DNA of 64,000 nucleotides, taken from assembly GCA_963792075.1 (NCBI GenBank), contig CAWBUW010000011.1:186001-250000 (forward strand). The letters are read 5' to 3'. A program made the translations under genes and the position numbers. Position 1 is the stretch's first letter, and each line of letters starts with the position of its first letter. The stretch is from CAWBUW01 sp963792075 (GTDB lineage Bacteria > Chloroflexota > Anaerolineae > Anaerolineales > UBA4823). This document shows positions 42,178-50,962 of the stretch, one piece after another. Under the pieces are notes generated by a model. That model was given only the letters and a program-made list of their open reading frames with translations. It ran no database searches and had not been told where the DNA came from.

Positions 42178-42498
42178 ATGAAATCTTTGAACAGGACTGC
42201 AATCTTGAAAATTATCCATGCAGAAATGCCGACCTTGCGGCAGCGCTTCGGTGTTGAGAGGCTTGCTCTGTTCGGTTCTTTCGCACGTGATAAATCGTCC
42301 GAAAACAGCGACATTGACCTTGTCGTTTCGCTGACCAAACCGCTTGGCTTTGCCTTTATCGAGTTAGCAGATTATCTTGAAGAAAAACTCGGCCGCAAGG
42401 TGGACTTAATCACAACAACCACTTTGGAAATGGGCATCGCCGATCCTCGTCGAGCGCATATTGCCAAAGATATTCAAGAGTCGCTGATCCATGTCTAA
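42178..42498 (+). CDS. MNT-type nucleotidyltransferase antitoxin (MntA-like)
   Basis: 106 residues with the minimal nucleotidyltransferase signature GSFARDKSSENSDIDLVV (about residues 33-50), carrying the Gly-Ser and two catalytic Asp. MntA antitoxins AMPylate a Tyr of HepT toxins. A TATAAT lies at about 42149 and AGGAGA precedes the ATG. The downstream hepT start overlaps by eight bases as in intact modules, but that toxin is truncated, leaving this antitoxin probably without a partner. Confidence 0.8.
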   Translation: MKSLNRTAILKIIHAEMPTLRQRFGVERLALFGSFARDKSSENSDIDLVVSLTKPLGFAFIELADYLEEKLGRKVDLITTTTLEMGIADPRRAHIAKDIQESLIHV

Positions 42499-42691
42499 GA
42501 ACAGGCGAGAGCGAGATTTTTTGCTGGATATCGAAGATGCGATATTGGACCTCTTCACCCACGCCATGAACGACCGCATGAAATCCGAAGTGCCCCTCGC
42601 CACGCGCAAGCGCCCGCGCACGCTGTACGAGTACATCGGCATGCGAAACAGAGTTGCGCCGAGCACATCCTCGGCCCCGGCAAGCTGCTGA
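42491..42691 (+). pseudogene. HepT toxin start fused to a RarA fragment
   Basis: The first 18 codons (MSKNRRERDFLLDIEDAI) look like the start of a HepT toxin. From codon 19 the frame continues in register as LDLFTHAMNDRMKSE...PLATRKRPRTLYEYIG, which is the N-terminus of a RarA/MgsA AAA+ ATPase, and then shifts out of frame. The HEPN RxxxxH site of HepT is therefore gone. The 66-residue chimera is unlikely to be a toxin. Confidence 0.6.
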
Positions 42692-42948
42692 GAAGGGCCA
42701 TCGAGGCCGACCGGCTGTTTGCCTCCATAATTCTGTAGGAGCCGCCGGGCACGGGCAAGACTATCCTGGCCATGTGCATCGCCAACCAGACCAAGTCCGA
42801 TTTCATCCCCTCTCCGCGGTGTTGGCCGGCAAGGCTAACCTGCGGTGCAATGCTGAGCATTGCCGGTGATCGAGCGAGCGCTGGAGTGGCGTAAGCTGTA
42901 CGGCGCCAAGACAATTCTATTTGTGAAGGATGTTCGCGAAATCTCTTA
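42545..42948 (+). pseudogene. rarA (mgsA) pseudogene fragment
   Basis: Pieced from all three frames: PLATRKRPRTLYEYIG, HILGPGKLLRRAIEADRLFAS, then after an in-frame TAG PPGTGKTILAMCIANQTKS (Walker A), LSAVLAGKANLR and YGAKTILFVKDV in place of the Walker B FVDEVHR. These are consecutive segments of the RarA replication-associated ATPase. Several shifts and stops and the loss of everything after Walker B make it a decayed 5' fragment. It begins exactly where the HepT frame ends. Confidence 0.7.
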
Positions 42949-43035
42949 ATTGATCTCAAGCCGCCAAACTATCCTGCTGGAGGCGCTTGCTCTGGTCGCT
43001 GTAAAAAAGTTGTAATCTACCATCCACCGCGTTCA

Positions 43036-43248
43036 TCAGCGCTCTTCGTCTTCTTCTTCACGAATATCGTCCGTGTTCATACCCGCCAACATGCCACACG
43101 CCTCTTCTATTGGCGGGACCACCACAACCCGGATCGATCCATTGAACGGAATAAAGACCAGCTTTTGCCCTGGTTTTAAATTAAATCTTTCCCGCACATC
43201 CTTGGGGATCACGACCCGGTACTTGGAGGATATGGTCACTGCTCCCAT
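43036..43248 (-). CDS. Orphan AbrB/MazE-type antitoxin-like regulator
   Basis: 70 residues. The swapped-hairpin AbrB DNA-binding motif is seen as GAVTISSKYRVVIPKDVRERFNLKPGQ, followed by an acidic tail (DDIREEEDEE) of the type that binds a toxin. The ATG at 43248 has a GGGAG site; the in-frame ATG at 43287 adds unrelated residues. No PIN or MazF toxin gene lies next to it: downstream is a 90-bp gap and the rarA remnant. Confidence 0.7.
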   Translation of the reverse strand: MGAVTISSKYRVVIPKDVRERFNLKPGQKLVFIPFNGSIRVVVVPPIEEACGMLAGMNTDDIREEEDEER

Positions 43249-43326
43249 TGCTTCACATCTCCCGATCGTTCGATAACTGGCTTTCATGTCTTGCCCAAAC
43301 GTTGGGTCATCGAGCGAACCAACAAT

Positions 43327-45726
43327 TTACCTCTGCAGTCCATCCATTCGGTCCTCGCCTCTGGCAAATAGTTTTTCCAGTAAGGCGCCTGCTTCCTGGC
43401 TGCTAACCGGCTTTGCAAGGAGAAATCCTTGAACATACTCACAATCCATCATCTTTAGCTTGGATAGCTGGTCGTCCGTCTCTACACCCTCTGCAACCAC
43501 CCTCATCCCAAATCCGTGTGCCATGGTCAATATCGTCTGAACGATTTCTGAGCCTTCGTCGTTGTTTCCTAATCGACCAATGAAAGTGCGATTAATCTTG
43601 AGCGTATCAATGGGCAGGGTGTGAAGATAACCCAGCAATGAATATCCCGTGCCAAAATCATCAATTTGCACCTTTATCCCCAATTCATTCAACTTCGAAA
43701 GTATGCTCGAAATGTACGCAGCGTTTTCCACAATCACGCTTTCCATGAGCTCTAATTTCAAACAACTGGCATCCAATTTGTTTTTTTTCAAGATCTCGAC
43801 AATCTTCTCAATAAAATCTATTTCCAGGCATTGTTTGATCGATATATTCACATTCATCGTTAAAGGCGGATCAGCAGGATATTGTTCCTGCCATATGCGA
43901 AGCTGGCGGCAAATCTCTTCTAAAACCCAGTAACCAACCGGAACAATGACCCCGATTTCTTCAGCGGTTGAGAGGAACTCTGCCGGTAGGAGGAGGCCCC
44001 GCGTTGGATGCTGCCAGCGTACCAAAGCCTCAAATCCAACGATTTGATGGCTCTCCAATTTTAGGATTGATTGGTAGTAGACGACAAACTCCTGTTTTTC
44101 CAAAGCATTCCAAAGGTCAGCCTCCAATTCCACACGGGTCATCACACCATCCAGCATCGTCGTATCGAAAATTGAGTAGCGGCCGCGACCCTGCCTCTTG
44201 GCGTGATACATGGCAATATCAGCATCTCTTAAGATATCTTCCGCTCGCTTGTATCTGGCATCATCGAATACCATGCCTACGCTTGCGGAGACAAATACCT
44301 TATGGCCATCCAGCTCATTGGGCAAACCAAGGTTGTTTAAGATCCGTTGGGCGATATCTATGTAATCGTTGGAACCATCCATTTCTTCAATCAAGATGAC
44401 AAACTCATCACCCCCCAGACGCGCCACCAAATCTTCACTGCGCACACTGGCAGTCAGGCGGCGGGCGCTTTCAATCAGCAATAAGTCCCCGAGTTTGTGA
44501 CCCAGGCTGTCATTCACAATTTTGAAGCCATCCAAGTCCAAGAAAATTACAGCAAACGTAATATTCTTATGCCGTTTGGTGCGTTCAATCGCATGTTGTA
44601 AACGATCCATAAATAAAACACGATTAGCCAAATTCGTAAGCGCATCGTGTAACGCGGTATACGCCAGTTGCTCTTCCATGCGCTTGTGTTCTGTGAGCTC
44701 GACTTGCAGCTGCTCGTTGGCCCGGCTGAGTTGCGCCGTCCGTTCGGCAACCTGCTGTTCCAGTGTGGAAGTGAGTATCTGAAGACGCTCAATCATATGG
44801 TTCAAGTAAATGTTCACTTCACCAAATTCGTCCGAGTAGGATACTTCGATGCGACGACTAAGGTCACCTGTTTCGACTTCTCTAAACAGATCAATCATCC
44901 TGCGGAATGGGATGGAAAAATAGGATACCAGTCGGAAGGATAGGAACACTCCAACGACAATAGCTCCAATACCCGAACTTATAATGATCGACAAGGCATT
45001 TCTCACAAGCTGAGGGGAACGAGAAGTATCAGAAAATATATGATTCATCTGGTGGTAGGCGGTGGGTACTGTCAGAAGCAGGCTGATCATCGCCACTCCA
45101 AGGATAGCGAACGATAATTTCACCCATATACGAATTCCTTTTAAACCGGCCAGTTGAGTTTCAAACTGTTTGGGGAGTAAGACGTGCATAACAGGTTTGA
45201 ACCATTGATCTAATACCAGGTTTCCAATAATGTAGTTTACGAGGCTGGCGGCTGCCGCCGCCAGGCCGAGTTGAATGATTTGCTCAATACTAAGATTCAG
45301 GCTGAAATACCCATACACTAAAGTGGGGAGCAGTACCAAAATATAGAGTCCCACGAATTCGAGAATAAAATAAATGTTCGATGCAGAATTCGCTTGCTCC
45401 CAGGCGCGTTTTTCTAGCTTTGGATCGGTGTCGGCTGCCCCGGGTGTGCCGAGTTTCGACAGGCGGATTAATAGATCTTTTTTCAACCGATAATATAGTA
45501 AAAGAAGTATGGCATTCCTGAACAGCAAGGCAATGCTGCCAAAAATTAATAGGCTGGTGCCCTGTGCTTTGCTAAATTCTGCGTTTTGTTGGGCAGGCAT
45601 CGCTGTCAACAAGATTATCAATGAGGTATTGATTATTTGCACTAATAAGAGAATCAGGATTGGATACCATCCGCTTGTACGGCGGAAAAGTTTCTCAAAA
45701 AAGGAAGGAGAACTGTTTTTGTTCAT
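43327..45726 (-). CDS. Membrane GGDEF-EAL protein (cyclic di-GMP turnover)
   Basis: 799 residues. About six N-terminal hydrophobic helices are followed by a HAMP-like segment (about 270-325), a coiled coil, a diguanylate cyclase domain with an intact LGGDEF near 437, and a phosphodiesterase domain with EALVRW near 563 and later DDFGTGYSLLGYL. Both catalytic signatures are complete, so it may synthesise or degrade c-di-GMP according to the sensed signal. The ATG at 45726 gives a typical membrane start but lacks a ribosome-binding site. A repeat shared with 24308-24363 covers its upstream region. Confidence 0.85.
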   Translation of the reverse strand: MNKNSSPSFFEKLFRRTSGWYPILILLLVQIINTSLIILLTAMPAQQNAEFSKAQGTSLLIFGSIALLFRNAILLLLYYRLKKDLLIRLSKLGTPGAADTDPKLEKRAWEQANSASNIYFILEFVGLYILVLLPTLVYGYFSLNLSIEQIIQLGLAAAAASLVNYIIGNLVLDQWFKPVMHVLLPKQFETQLAGLKGIRIWVKLSFAILGVAMISLLLTVPTAYHQMNHIFSDTSRSPQLVRNALSIIISSGIGAIVVGVFLSFRLVSYFSIPFRRMIDLFREVETGDLSRRIEVSYSDEFGEVNIYLNHMIERLQILTSTLEQQVAERTAQLSRANEQLQVELTEHKRMEEQLAYTALHDALTNLANRVLFMDRLQHAIERTKRHKNITFAVIFLDLDGFKIVNDSLGHKLGDLLLIESARRLTASVRSEDLVARLGGDEFVILIEEMDGSNDYIDIAQRILNNLGLPNELDGHKVFVSASVGMVFDDARYKRAEDILRDADIAMYHAKRQGRGRYSIFDTTMLDGVMTRVELEADLWNALEKQEFVVYYQSILKLESHQIVGFEALVRWQHPTRGLLLPAEFLSTAEEIGVIVPVGYWVLEEICRQLRIWQEQYPADPPLTMNVNISIKQCLEIDFIEKIVEILKKNKLDASCLKLELMESVIVENAAYISSILSKLNELGIKVQIDDFGTGYSLLGYLHTLPIDTLKINRTFIGRLGNNDEGSEIVQTILTMAHGFGMRVVAEGVETDDQLSKLKMMDCEYVQGFLLAKPVSSQEAGALLEKLFARGEDRMDGLQR

Positions 45727-45730
45727 ATCA

Positions 45731-45788
45731 AGAATGGCGCGTGGTTTCAAGCACTCTATGATTATACATCTGATAAAATTATCTTCAA
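45731..45788. repeat. Promoter-like direct repeat, copy 2
   Basis: 58 bp nearly identical to 24308-24363, five bases upstream of the GGDEF-EAL start. The minus strand contains a TATAAT (GTATAATCATAG) that could be the -10 box of that gene. Confidence 0.6.
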
Positions 45789-45849
45789 ACGAATAATACG
45801 GCGGCAGCGTGGATCTGCCGCCAAACCTTAAAAGGCAAGGGCTTTTGAG

Positions 45850-46356
45850 ATGGAATCAGGTAAAAACACACCCGGTTGGCGCGTCATTTTATTATTGCTG
45901 GTGTTTTTTGTCCTGTTGGTGCTTTGGGTGGTGCTAACACAACCTTATCTTGTTCATCGATTATCTACGAAAGCGTTCACGGGTTACGAGTTATACCTGT
46001 TGAAATATCCCAACAGTGACCTGGTTGAGGCAGAAATCATACCGACATCTAAGGTAACGATGGCAACTGACTACACGTATCACACTTCGGATGATATTGC
46101 TACCGTATTAGAATTTATGGAACAAGAGCGACCAGGTTTCGTTCAATTGATAGGATCCCGTGTGATAAACGAGCCTACTTATGCTAATAAGTCTTGTGCA
46201 GGAGAAACCGCATTTCGGAAAATCTTTCAATCCCTTGATCTAGGCACCCCTTGTATTAAAATATACATCTATCCGTCAACCTCTGGTGGGACATCGATTA
46301 AAATAAGCGAAAATTGGTCCAGTATGGGTTTTCCAGTATGGTTGACTAGATTTTAG
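45850..46356 (+). CDS. Single-pass membrane protein of unknown function
   Basis: 168 residues: a short polar start, one strong membrane helix (VILLLLVFFVLLVLWVVL, about 12-29), and an extracytoplasmic domain with two Cys (KSCAGE, GTPCIK) that could form a disulfide. No family is recognised. AAGGCAAGGG upstream may be the ribosome-binding site. It diverges from the GGDEF-EAL gene and precedes the CoA transferase gene by 43 bp without obvious functional connection. Confidence 0.55.
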   Translation: MESGKNTPGWRVILLLLVFFVLLVLWVVLTQPYLVHRLSTKAFTGYELYLLKYPNSDLVEAEIIPTSKVTMATDYTYHTSDDIATVLEFMEQERPGFVQLIGSRVINEPTYANKSCAGETAFRKIFQSLDLGTPCIKIYIYPSTSGGTSIKISENWSSMGFPVWLTRF

Positions 46357-46399
46357 CCACTTATTTTCCTCCTTCAATGAAAACAACCAAGCGAAGCCT

Positions 46400-47233
46400 A
46401 TGACGGAACTCTTAGACGGTCTGCAAATCCTGAACCTGGCTTACAACGCGCCGGGACCGGCGGCGGCCAGCCGCCTGCAATCCTTTGGGGCGCGGGTGAT
46501 CAAAGTGGAGCCGCCCGGTGGCGACCCGCTTTCGCGCTACTGCCCTGCGTGGTATGTGGAGTTAACCGCCGGGCAGACGGTGCTTTCCCTGGACCTGAAG
46601 CAGCCGCCTGGCAGAGCCGCGCTGGAAGAATGGCTGGCGTCGAGCGATCTGCTGATCACGTCCGTGCGCCTGGATTCGCTGCCGCGCCTGGCGTTGGACT
46701 GGCCAACGCTCCACGCCCGGCATGCACACCTGTGCCACGTGGCCATCACCGGCTACCCCGCGCCGCAGTCCGCACATCCAGGTCACGACCTGACCTACCA
46801 GGCGCAGGCCGGCCTGCTCGATCCGCCCTCCATGCCGCATTCCGTGGCCGCCGACCTGGCCGGCGCCGAACGCGCCGCCAGCGCGGGGCTGGCGCTGCTC
46901 CTGGCGCGCCTGCGCGGCCAGGGGGCGAGCTACCTGGAAGCGCCGCTGGCCGAAGCCGCCGCCACGCTGGCTGCTCCCTGGCGCTTGGGCATGACCCGGC
47001 CCGGCGGCGTGGCGGGCGGAACTTTGCCCGGTTACCGCCTATACCCTGCTTTGCAGGGCTGGGTTGCCGTGGCGGCGCTCGAAGGGGTTTTCTGGCAGCG
47101 CCTGTTCAAAGAATTGGGCTTTCAAACCCCGCCCTCTGCCCAGGAATTGGGCGAGGTTTTCCTGACGCGCACCGCGCAGGATTGGCAGGCGTGGGCTGAA
47201 GAACGGGATCTTCCCGTCGCGCGGGTCGTGTAG
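46400..47233 (+). CDS. Short CaiB/BaiF-type CoA transferase
   Basis: 277 residues of the class III CoA transferase family: LNLAYNAPGPAAASRLQSFGARVIKVEPPGGDP at the start, SLDLKQPPG, and the catalytic Asp region GHDLTYQAQAGLL near residue 132. Family members are usually about 400 residues; this one lacks much of the small domain, as some shorter relatives do. It would move CoA between acids, but the substrate is unknown. No clear ribosome-binding site precedes the ATG. Confidence 0.8.
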   Translation: MTELLDGLQILNLAYNAPGPAAASRLQSFGARVIKVEPPGGDPLSRYCPAWYVELTAGQTVLSLDLKQPPGRAALEEWLASSDLLITSVRLDSLPRLALDWPTLHARHAHLCHVAITGYPAPQSAHPGHDLTYQAQAGLLDPPSMPHSVAADLAGAERAASAGLALLLARLRGQGASYLEAPLAEAAATLAAPWRLGMTRPGGVAGGTLPGYRLYPALQGWVAVAALEGVFWQRLFKELGFQTPPSAQELGEVFLTRTAQDWQAWAEERDLPVARVV

Positions 47234-47267
47234 GGGCGAGGCGGCGCCTCGCCCCTACATGACCCGT

Positions 47268-48008
47268 TTACTTCCCAGCGGCCCGGCGGCGTTTGGCCTC
47301 ACGCTCTGCCAGGACCCGGTGGGTGCCATCGCAGAGCGGCTTGCTGCACGATTGCCCGCAGTTGCACAGCGTGACGCGGTTGCGCGTCTCGAACGGCTGG
47401 CCGTCGGAGCGTACGACCGGGATGCCGCCGGTCACCCAGAGCGGTCCGGCGATGGGGCCTTCGGAAATGATTTCCGTGGTCACAGCAACCTGCTGAGGCA
47501 GATCCGGCTCGATTTCCGGCCCGTCTGCCTCGATGCGATAGGTCAGCGAGCCGGACGGGCAGCGCTCGACCATGGCGATCACCAGCGAGCGGACCTGGGT
47601 ATCCTGGGTGGCCGCCACCAACTGGCCTAAGCCGGCATCGCGCAGCCCACAAAAACCCGCCTGCATGCAAAGCGAGGGATCTTTCCTGACGATGATGCGC
47701 GTGCTGCGCGAGAGCTGCATCCCCCGCCTTGCGGTAAGGCTGGTCTCAGCCGTTTCCGTGCCGTCGAAGCCCGCCTTCCGGTGGGTGCCATCACAAAAAG
47801 GCTTCTTGCTCGAGCCACCGCAGCGGCAGAGGTGATATTCTCCCTCACTGGTGGCGATCTCGCCGCATTTTTGCCACGTCAGCGGCTCGCCATGCTCGGA
47901 TACCACCTGCGTCTTGGTGACCAGGGGGATGTCGCCATCCATGGAATACGGGCCATTCTTGAATATCACGATGCGCCTGGTTTTGCTGCTGGTCTCATCG
48001 CTTGCCAT
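47268..48008 (-). CDS. Double CDGSH iron-sulfur protein with a divergent 4Fe-4S segment
   Basis: 246 residues. Two CDGSH-type motifs, CRCGGSSKKPFCDGTH in the first half and CNCGQSCSKPLCDGTH near the end, each give the three-Cys one-His ligand set for a 2Fe-2S cluster. Between them a segment (DPSLCMQAGFC...ERCPSG) resembles the divergent Fer4_19 module. Such proteins are probably electron carriers or redox sensors. The ATG at 48008 has a GGAGGA site at good distance. The 3' end lies close to the convergent CoA transferase. Confidence 0.8.
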   Translation of the reverse strand: MASDETSSKTRRIVIFKNGPYSMDGDIPLVTKTQVVSEHGEPLTWQKCGEIATSEGEYHLCRCGGSSKKPFCDGTHRKAGFDGTETAETSLTARRGMQLSRSTRIIVRKDPSLCMQAGFCGLRDAGLGQLVAATQDTQVRSLVIAMVERCPSGSLTYRIEADGPEIEPDLPQQVAVTTEIISEGPIAGPLWVTGGIPVVRSDGQPFETRNRVTLCNCGQSCSKPLCDGTHRVLAEREAKRRRAAGK

Positions 48009-48037
48009 GCTATCTCCTCCGGATGGTTTGTTTTTCA

Positions 48038-48847
48038 TCACCACAAAAATGCAACGCTGCGCTTGCCCAGGATCTGGTCATCGAAGACCAGCCTGGCCTC
48101 CTTGTTTGCCATCCCAAGACACACGTGCAGGGGCAGCAAATGCTCCTCGCGGGGGTGGCAGTAGCGTGCAGAAGGCGCTTGCTCCCATGCGACCAGGCGT
48201 TGTTCGCGCTCGGGCTGAGGCAGCGGGCCGGTGCACACCTCGATCAGCCAATTTTGAAAGGCCTCGTTAGCCGGATCCGGCGCGCCGCTTCCTTCCCAGG
48301 AAAATGCGCGCATGTTATGGAAAGAGAATCCGGACCCGATCACCAGGACATTCTCAGGCAGCAAGCCTCGCAAAGCTTTCCCCAGGGCAATATGCGCGCC
48401 GGGGTTCAGGCCGCGTAACAGCGAGAGCTGCATACAGGGAATGTCCGCTTGAGGATACATCAATTTCAGGGGGATAAACAGGCCGTGATCGTACCCCCGC
48501 TGAGGGTCGATGCGACTGGGTATCTGATTGTCTTCCAATAATCCGGCAATCCGCCGGGCGTACTCAGGGCTTCCCGGCGCCGGGTAGGTGATTTCGTAGG
48601 CTTGATCCGGGAAACCATAGTAATCGTAGAACATCGCCGGGTTCTTGGCGCCTAAAAGGGTGGCTGCGCTTTCTTCCCAGTGGGCGCTGACCACGAGGAT
48701 AAAGTCTGGTCGATGGAGCTGGTCTGGAAGCCGTTTCATGAAATCGACCATCGCCTTGTGGCCGGGGTCTCCCAGGATCGGCAGCGGTCCTCCGCCATGG
48801 CTGAAATAGACGATTTGGGCTTGATCTCCAGGGCTGTTTTGTTCCAT
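48038..48847 (-). CDS. DODA-type extradiol ring-cleavage dioxygenase
   Basis: 269 residues of the class III (LigB-like) 4,5-DOPA dioxygenase family. Visible metal and active-site segments: YFSHGGGPLPI (first His), VVSAHWEE, YDHGLFIPLKLMYP and GSGFSFHNM. These enzymes are non-heme iron or zinc proteins that cleave catechol-like rings; YgiD of E. coli is a close type. GGAGG precedes the ATG at 48847; the longer frame upstream is not protein-like. It is 29 bp from the CDGSH gene on the same strand, suggesting an operon in which the iron-sulfur protein could supply electrons. Confidence 0.8.
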   Translation of the reverse strand: MEQNSPGDQAQIVYFSHGGGPLPILGDPGHKAMVDFMKRLPDQLHRPDFILVVSAHWEESAATLLGAKNPAMFYDYYGFPDQAYEITYPAPGSPEYARRIAGLLEDNQIPSRIDPQRGYDHGLFIPLKLMYPQADIPCMQLSLLRGLNPGAHIALGKALRGLLPENVLVIGSGFSFHNMRAFSWEGSGAPDPANEAFQNWLIEVCTGPLPQPEREQRLVAWEQAPSARYCHPREEHLLPLHVCLGMANKEARLVFDDQILGKRSVAFLW

Positions 48848-48943
48848 TTTTGACAACCTCCTCAAAAAGCCACATCTCCGGTTGGAGTAGTCGCGTTGTG
48901 ATTGAAGACTGATCTCATTATATGCGATAATAGAATGAATTAC

Positions 48944-49612
48944 ATGGCTGACTCGAATCGCTATCCGGCGCTCGTATTCCACCGGCTGACGCCGGTCTAC
49001 GATCTCTTCGTGAGGCTGTTCATGCCAGAAAAGCGGTTCAAGCGCGATCTGATCGCACGCGCTCGCCTCGCTCCCGGCCAGCGTGTGCTGGACCTCGGCG
49101 CAGGGACCGGCACGCTGGCAATCATGATCAAGCAGAATCAGCCCAAAGTGCAGATCACTGGCCTGGATGGGGATGCGGAGGTACTGGCGATCGCCCGTGA
49201 CAAGGCAGCTCGTGCCGGCGCAGACATTCCCTTCGACCTGGGCAGCGTAACCGCGCTGCCTTACTCCGCCGAGTCATTCGACCGCGTGGTGTCAAGCCTG
49301 GTCATGAGCCTCCTGAGCCATGCGGATAAGCAGCTCGCGCTGCGGGAGGCTTACCGGGTGCTGCGAGGCGGCGGCGAGCTCCTTATCGCCGATTTTGGCC
49401 CGCCTCATACGCGCTGGGAGCAGTGGGTGGCGCCTTTGGCGCGCCGCTTCGAGCGCATCCGTGATAACCTGGACGCCCTCTTGCCGGGCATGTTCCAGGA
49501 GGCAGGATTTGAGGGTGTTGAAGAAGTCGCCCGGTTTGACACCATTTTCGGCGCACTCTCGATCCTGTACGGCCGAAAAACCCAGGGGCCAGATGAACCA
49601 CGCCTTTCTTAA
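48944..49612 (+). CDS. Class I SAM methyltransferase
   Basis: 222 residues. SAM motif RVLDLGAGTGTLAIMI (about 41-56), ITGLDGDAEVL, and a SFDRVVSSLVMSLLSH segment as in UbiE/COQ5-like enzymes; the N-terminus (FHRLTPVYDLFVRLF) also fits. A GATAAT lies 12 bp before the ATG at 48944; an ATG nine bases earlier is possible. It is divergent from the dioxygenase gene with 96 bp between the starts. The substrate is unknown. Confidence 0.75.
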   Translation: MADSNRYPALVFHRLTPVYDLFVRLFMPEKRFKRDLIARARLAPGQRVLDLGAGTGTLAIMIKQNQPKVQITGLDGDAEVLAIARDKAARAGADIPFDLGSVTALPYSAESFDRVVSSLVMSLLSHADKQLALREAYRVLRGGGELLIADFGPPHTRWEQWVAPLARRFERIRDNLDALLPGMFQEAGFEGVEEVARFDTIFGALSILYGRKTQGPDEPRLS

Positions 49613-49621
49613 GTCGGGGGC

Positions 49622-49660
49622 TGGGGTATGTGCGGGCGTTTTTCGCCCGCACATACCCCA
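49622..49660. terminator. Terminator hairpin after the methyltransferase
   Basis: Perfect 17-bp arms (TGGGGTATGTGCGGGCG) around TTTTT, starting ten bases after the methyltransferase stop. Confidence 0.7.
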
Positions 49661-49824
49661 GAATCCTCTTATTCCCCCGCCAGCGGGGCGGGGGCCAGGC
49701 TGCGGAGCAGCCGTGGGGTGGGGATGGCTTCGCCGTGATATAATCCGCGCGCCTGCATCCTCAAGCGGAGGATGGTGTCCGCCCTTGGGGCACCTGCATC
49801 CTATCTCAAACCGGAGACGATCCG

Positions 49825-50874
49825 TTGCTGCACTGGCTCGGTTATCAGCTCGTTGAATTTTACGGCCCATTCCGCCTGCTCAAATCACATCTGTTCCTGA
49901 TTGGGTTCGGGGCAGCTCTGGCTGCCGGCCTGACCTGGTATCTGCTGCCCCGCCTTTGGCGCTGGCTGCCCTCGGATCATGGCCGCCTGTATGCAGTCGC
50001 AGCCCAGCAAAGTGTAGGGAAACCGGTTGGGGCCGGGTTGATCTTTATCCCCGTGTTTGTCCTGGTGAGCCTGCTCGTGCTCCCAATCGACTTACGCTTT
50101 CTTGAAATTTTGGCCGTGATCCTGCTGGTGATGCTGGAAGGCTATCTGGACGATCGCAGCCCCGGAGGCTGGAACGAGTACCGCCTCGGGATGGTCGACC
50201 TGGGAGTGGCATTCCTGGGAGCCATTATCCTGTGCCAGTTCGAGCCGGTGCAAATTTGGCTGCCCATCTTCAAGGCGGAGCTGCTGCTTCCAGCCTGGGC
50301 CTTCATCCCCATAGCGACCGGCCTGATCTGGCTGACCACGAACGCCACCAACTGCACCGATGGGGTAGACGGCCTGTCCGGAAGTCTGTCGGCAGTCGCA
50401 TTTACGTACCTGGGGGCGGTCTTATATGGGATCCTGGGCCACCCGGGCATTTCAGAATATCTGCTCGTGCCCTACTACCCGGATGGCAACGCCTGGGCTA
50501 CCCTGGCCTTTGTAATGGCCGGCTGCCTGGGGGGGTATTTGTGGCACAACGCGCCTCCCAGCCTGGTGCTGATGGGCGACGCCGGTTCGCGCCCGGTCGG
50601 GTTCCTGTTGGGGATACTGGTCCTGGCAAGTGGGAATCCCTTCCTCATCCTGGTGGTCTCAGGCGTGATCCTGGCCAACGGCGCCACCGGGCTTTTGAAG
50701 CTATTCCTGCTGCGCTTCTTCAAGATCGGGATTTTCAAAAAGGTACGCTACCCCTTGCACGATCATGTCCGGCTTGAAAAAGGCTGGTCGAACCCACAGG
50801 TGCTGGTGCGGTTCGTGTTGCTGCAAATCGTGCTGACCCCCCTCCTGCTGTTGTTTCTGTTCAAGGTCAGGTGA
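49825..50874 (+). CDS. MraY/WecA-like phospho-sugar transferase, TTG start
   Basis: 349 residues, about ten hydrophobic helices, with the family's aspartate-rich cytoplasmic loops in order: a GYLDDRSPGGW loop, NATNCTDGVDGLSG (the Mg/nucleotide loop), and LMGDAGSRPVGF. MraY makes lipid I for peptidoglycan; WecA-like enzymes use other UDP-sugars. The TTG at 49825 follows CGGAGA at proper distance and no ATG is available nearby. No mur or cell-division genes are adjacent, so a non-canonical role is possible. A TATAAT (49739) and the repeated word CCTGCATCCT lie in the leader. Confidence 0.75.
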   Translation: MLHWLGYQLVEFYGPFRLLKSHLFLIGFGAALAAGLTWYLLPRLWRWLPSDHGRLYAVAAQQSVGKPVGAGLIFIPVFVLVSLLVLPIDLRFLEILAVILLVMLEGYLDDRSPGGWNEYRLGMVDLGVAFLGAIILCQFEPVQIWLPIFKAELLLPAWAFIPIATGLIWLTTNATNCTDGVDGLSGSLSAVAFTYLGAVLYGILGHPGISEYLLVPYYPDGNAWATLAFVMAGCLGGYLWHNAPPSLVLMGDAGSRPVGFLLGILVLASGNPFLILVVSGVILANGATGLLKLFLLRFFKIGIFKKVRYPLHDHVRLEKGWSNPQVLVRFVLLQIVLTPLLLLFLFKVR

Positions 50875-50962
50875 CAGAATCATTGCAGTTTCATTCCAGT
50901 TTGATTCGCCTCTTACGAAAATAGAACATCTGTGCTATTTTATATGTAGGAGGAAATACAAC

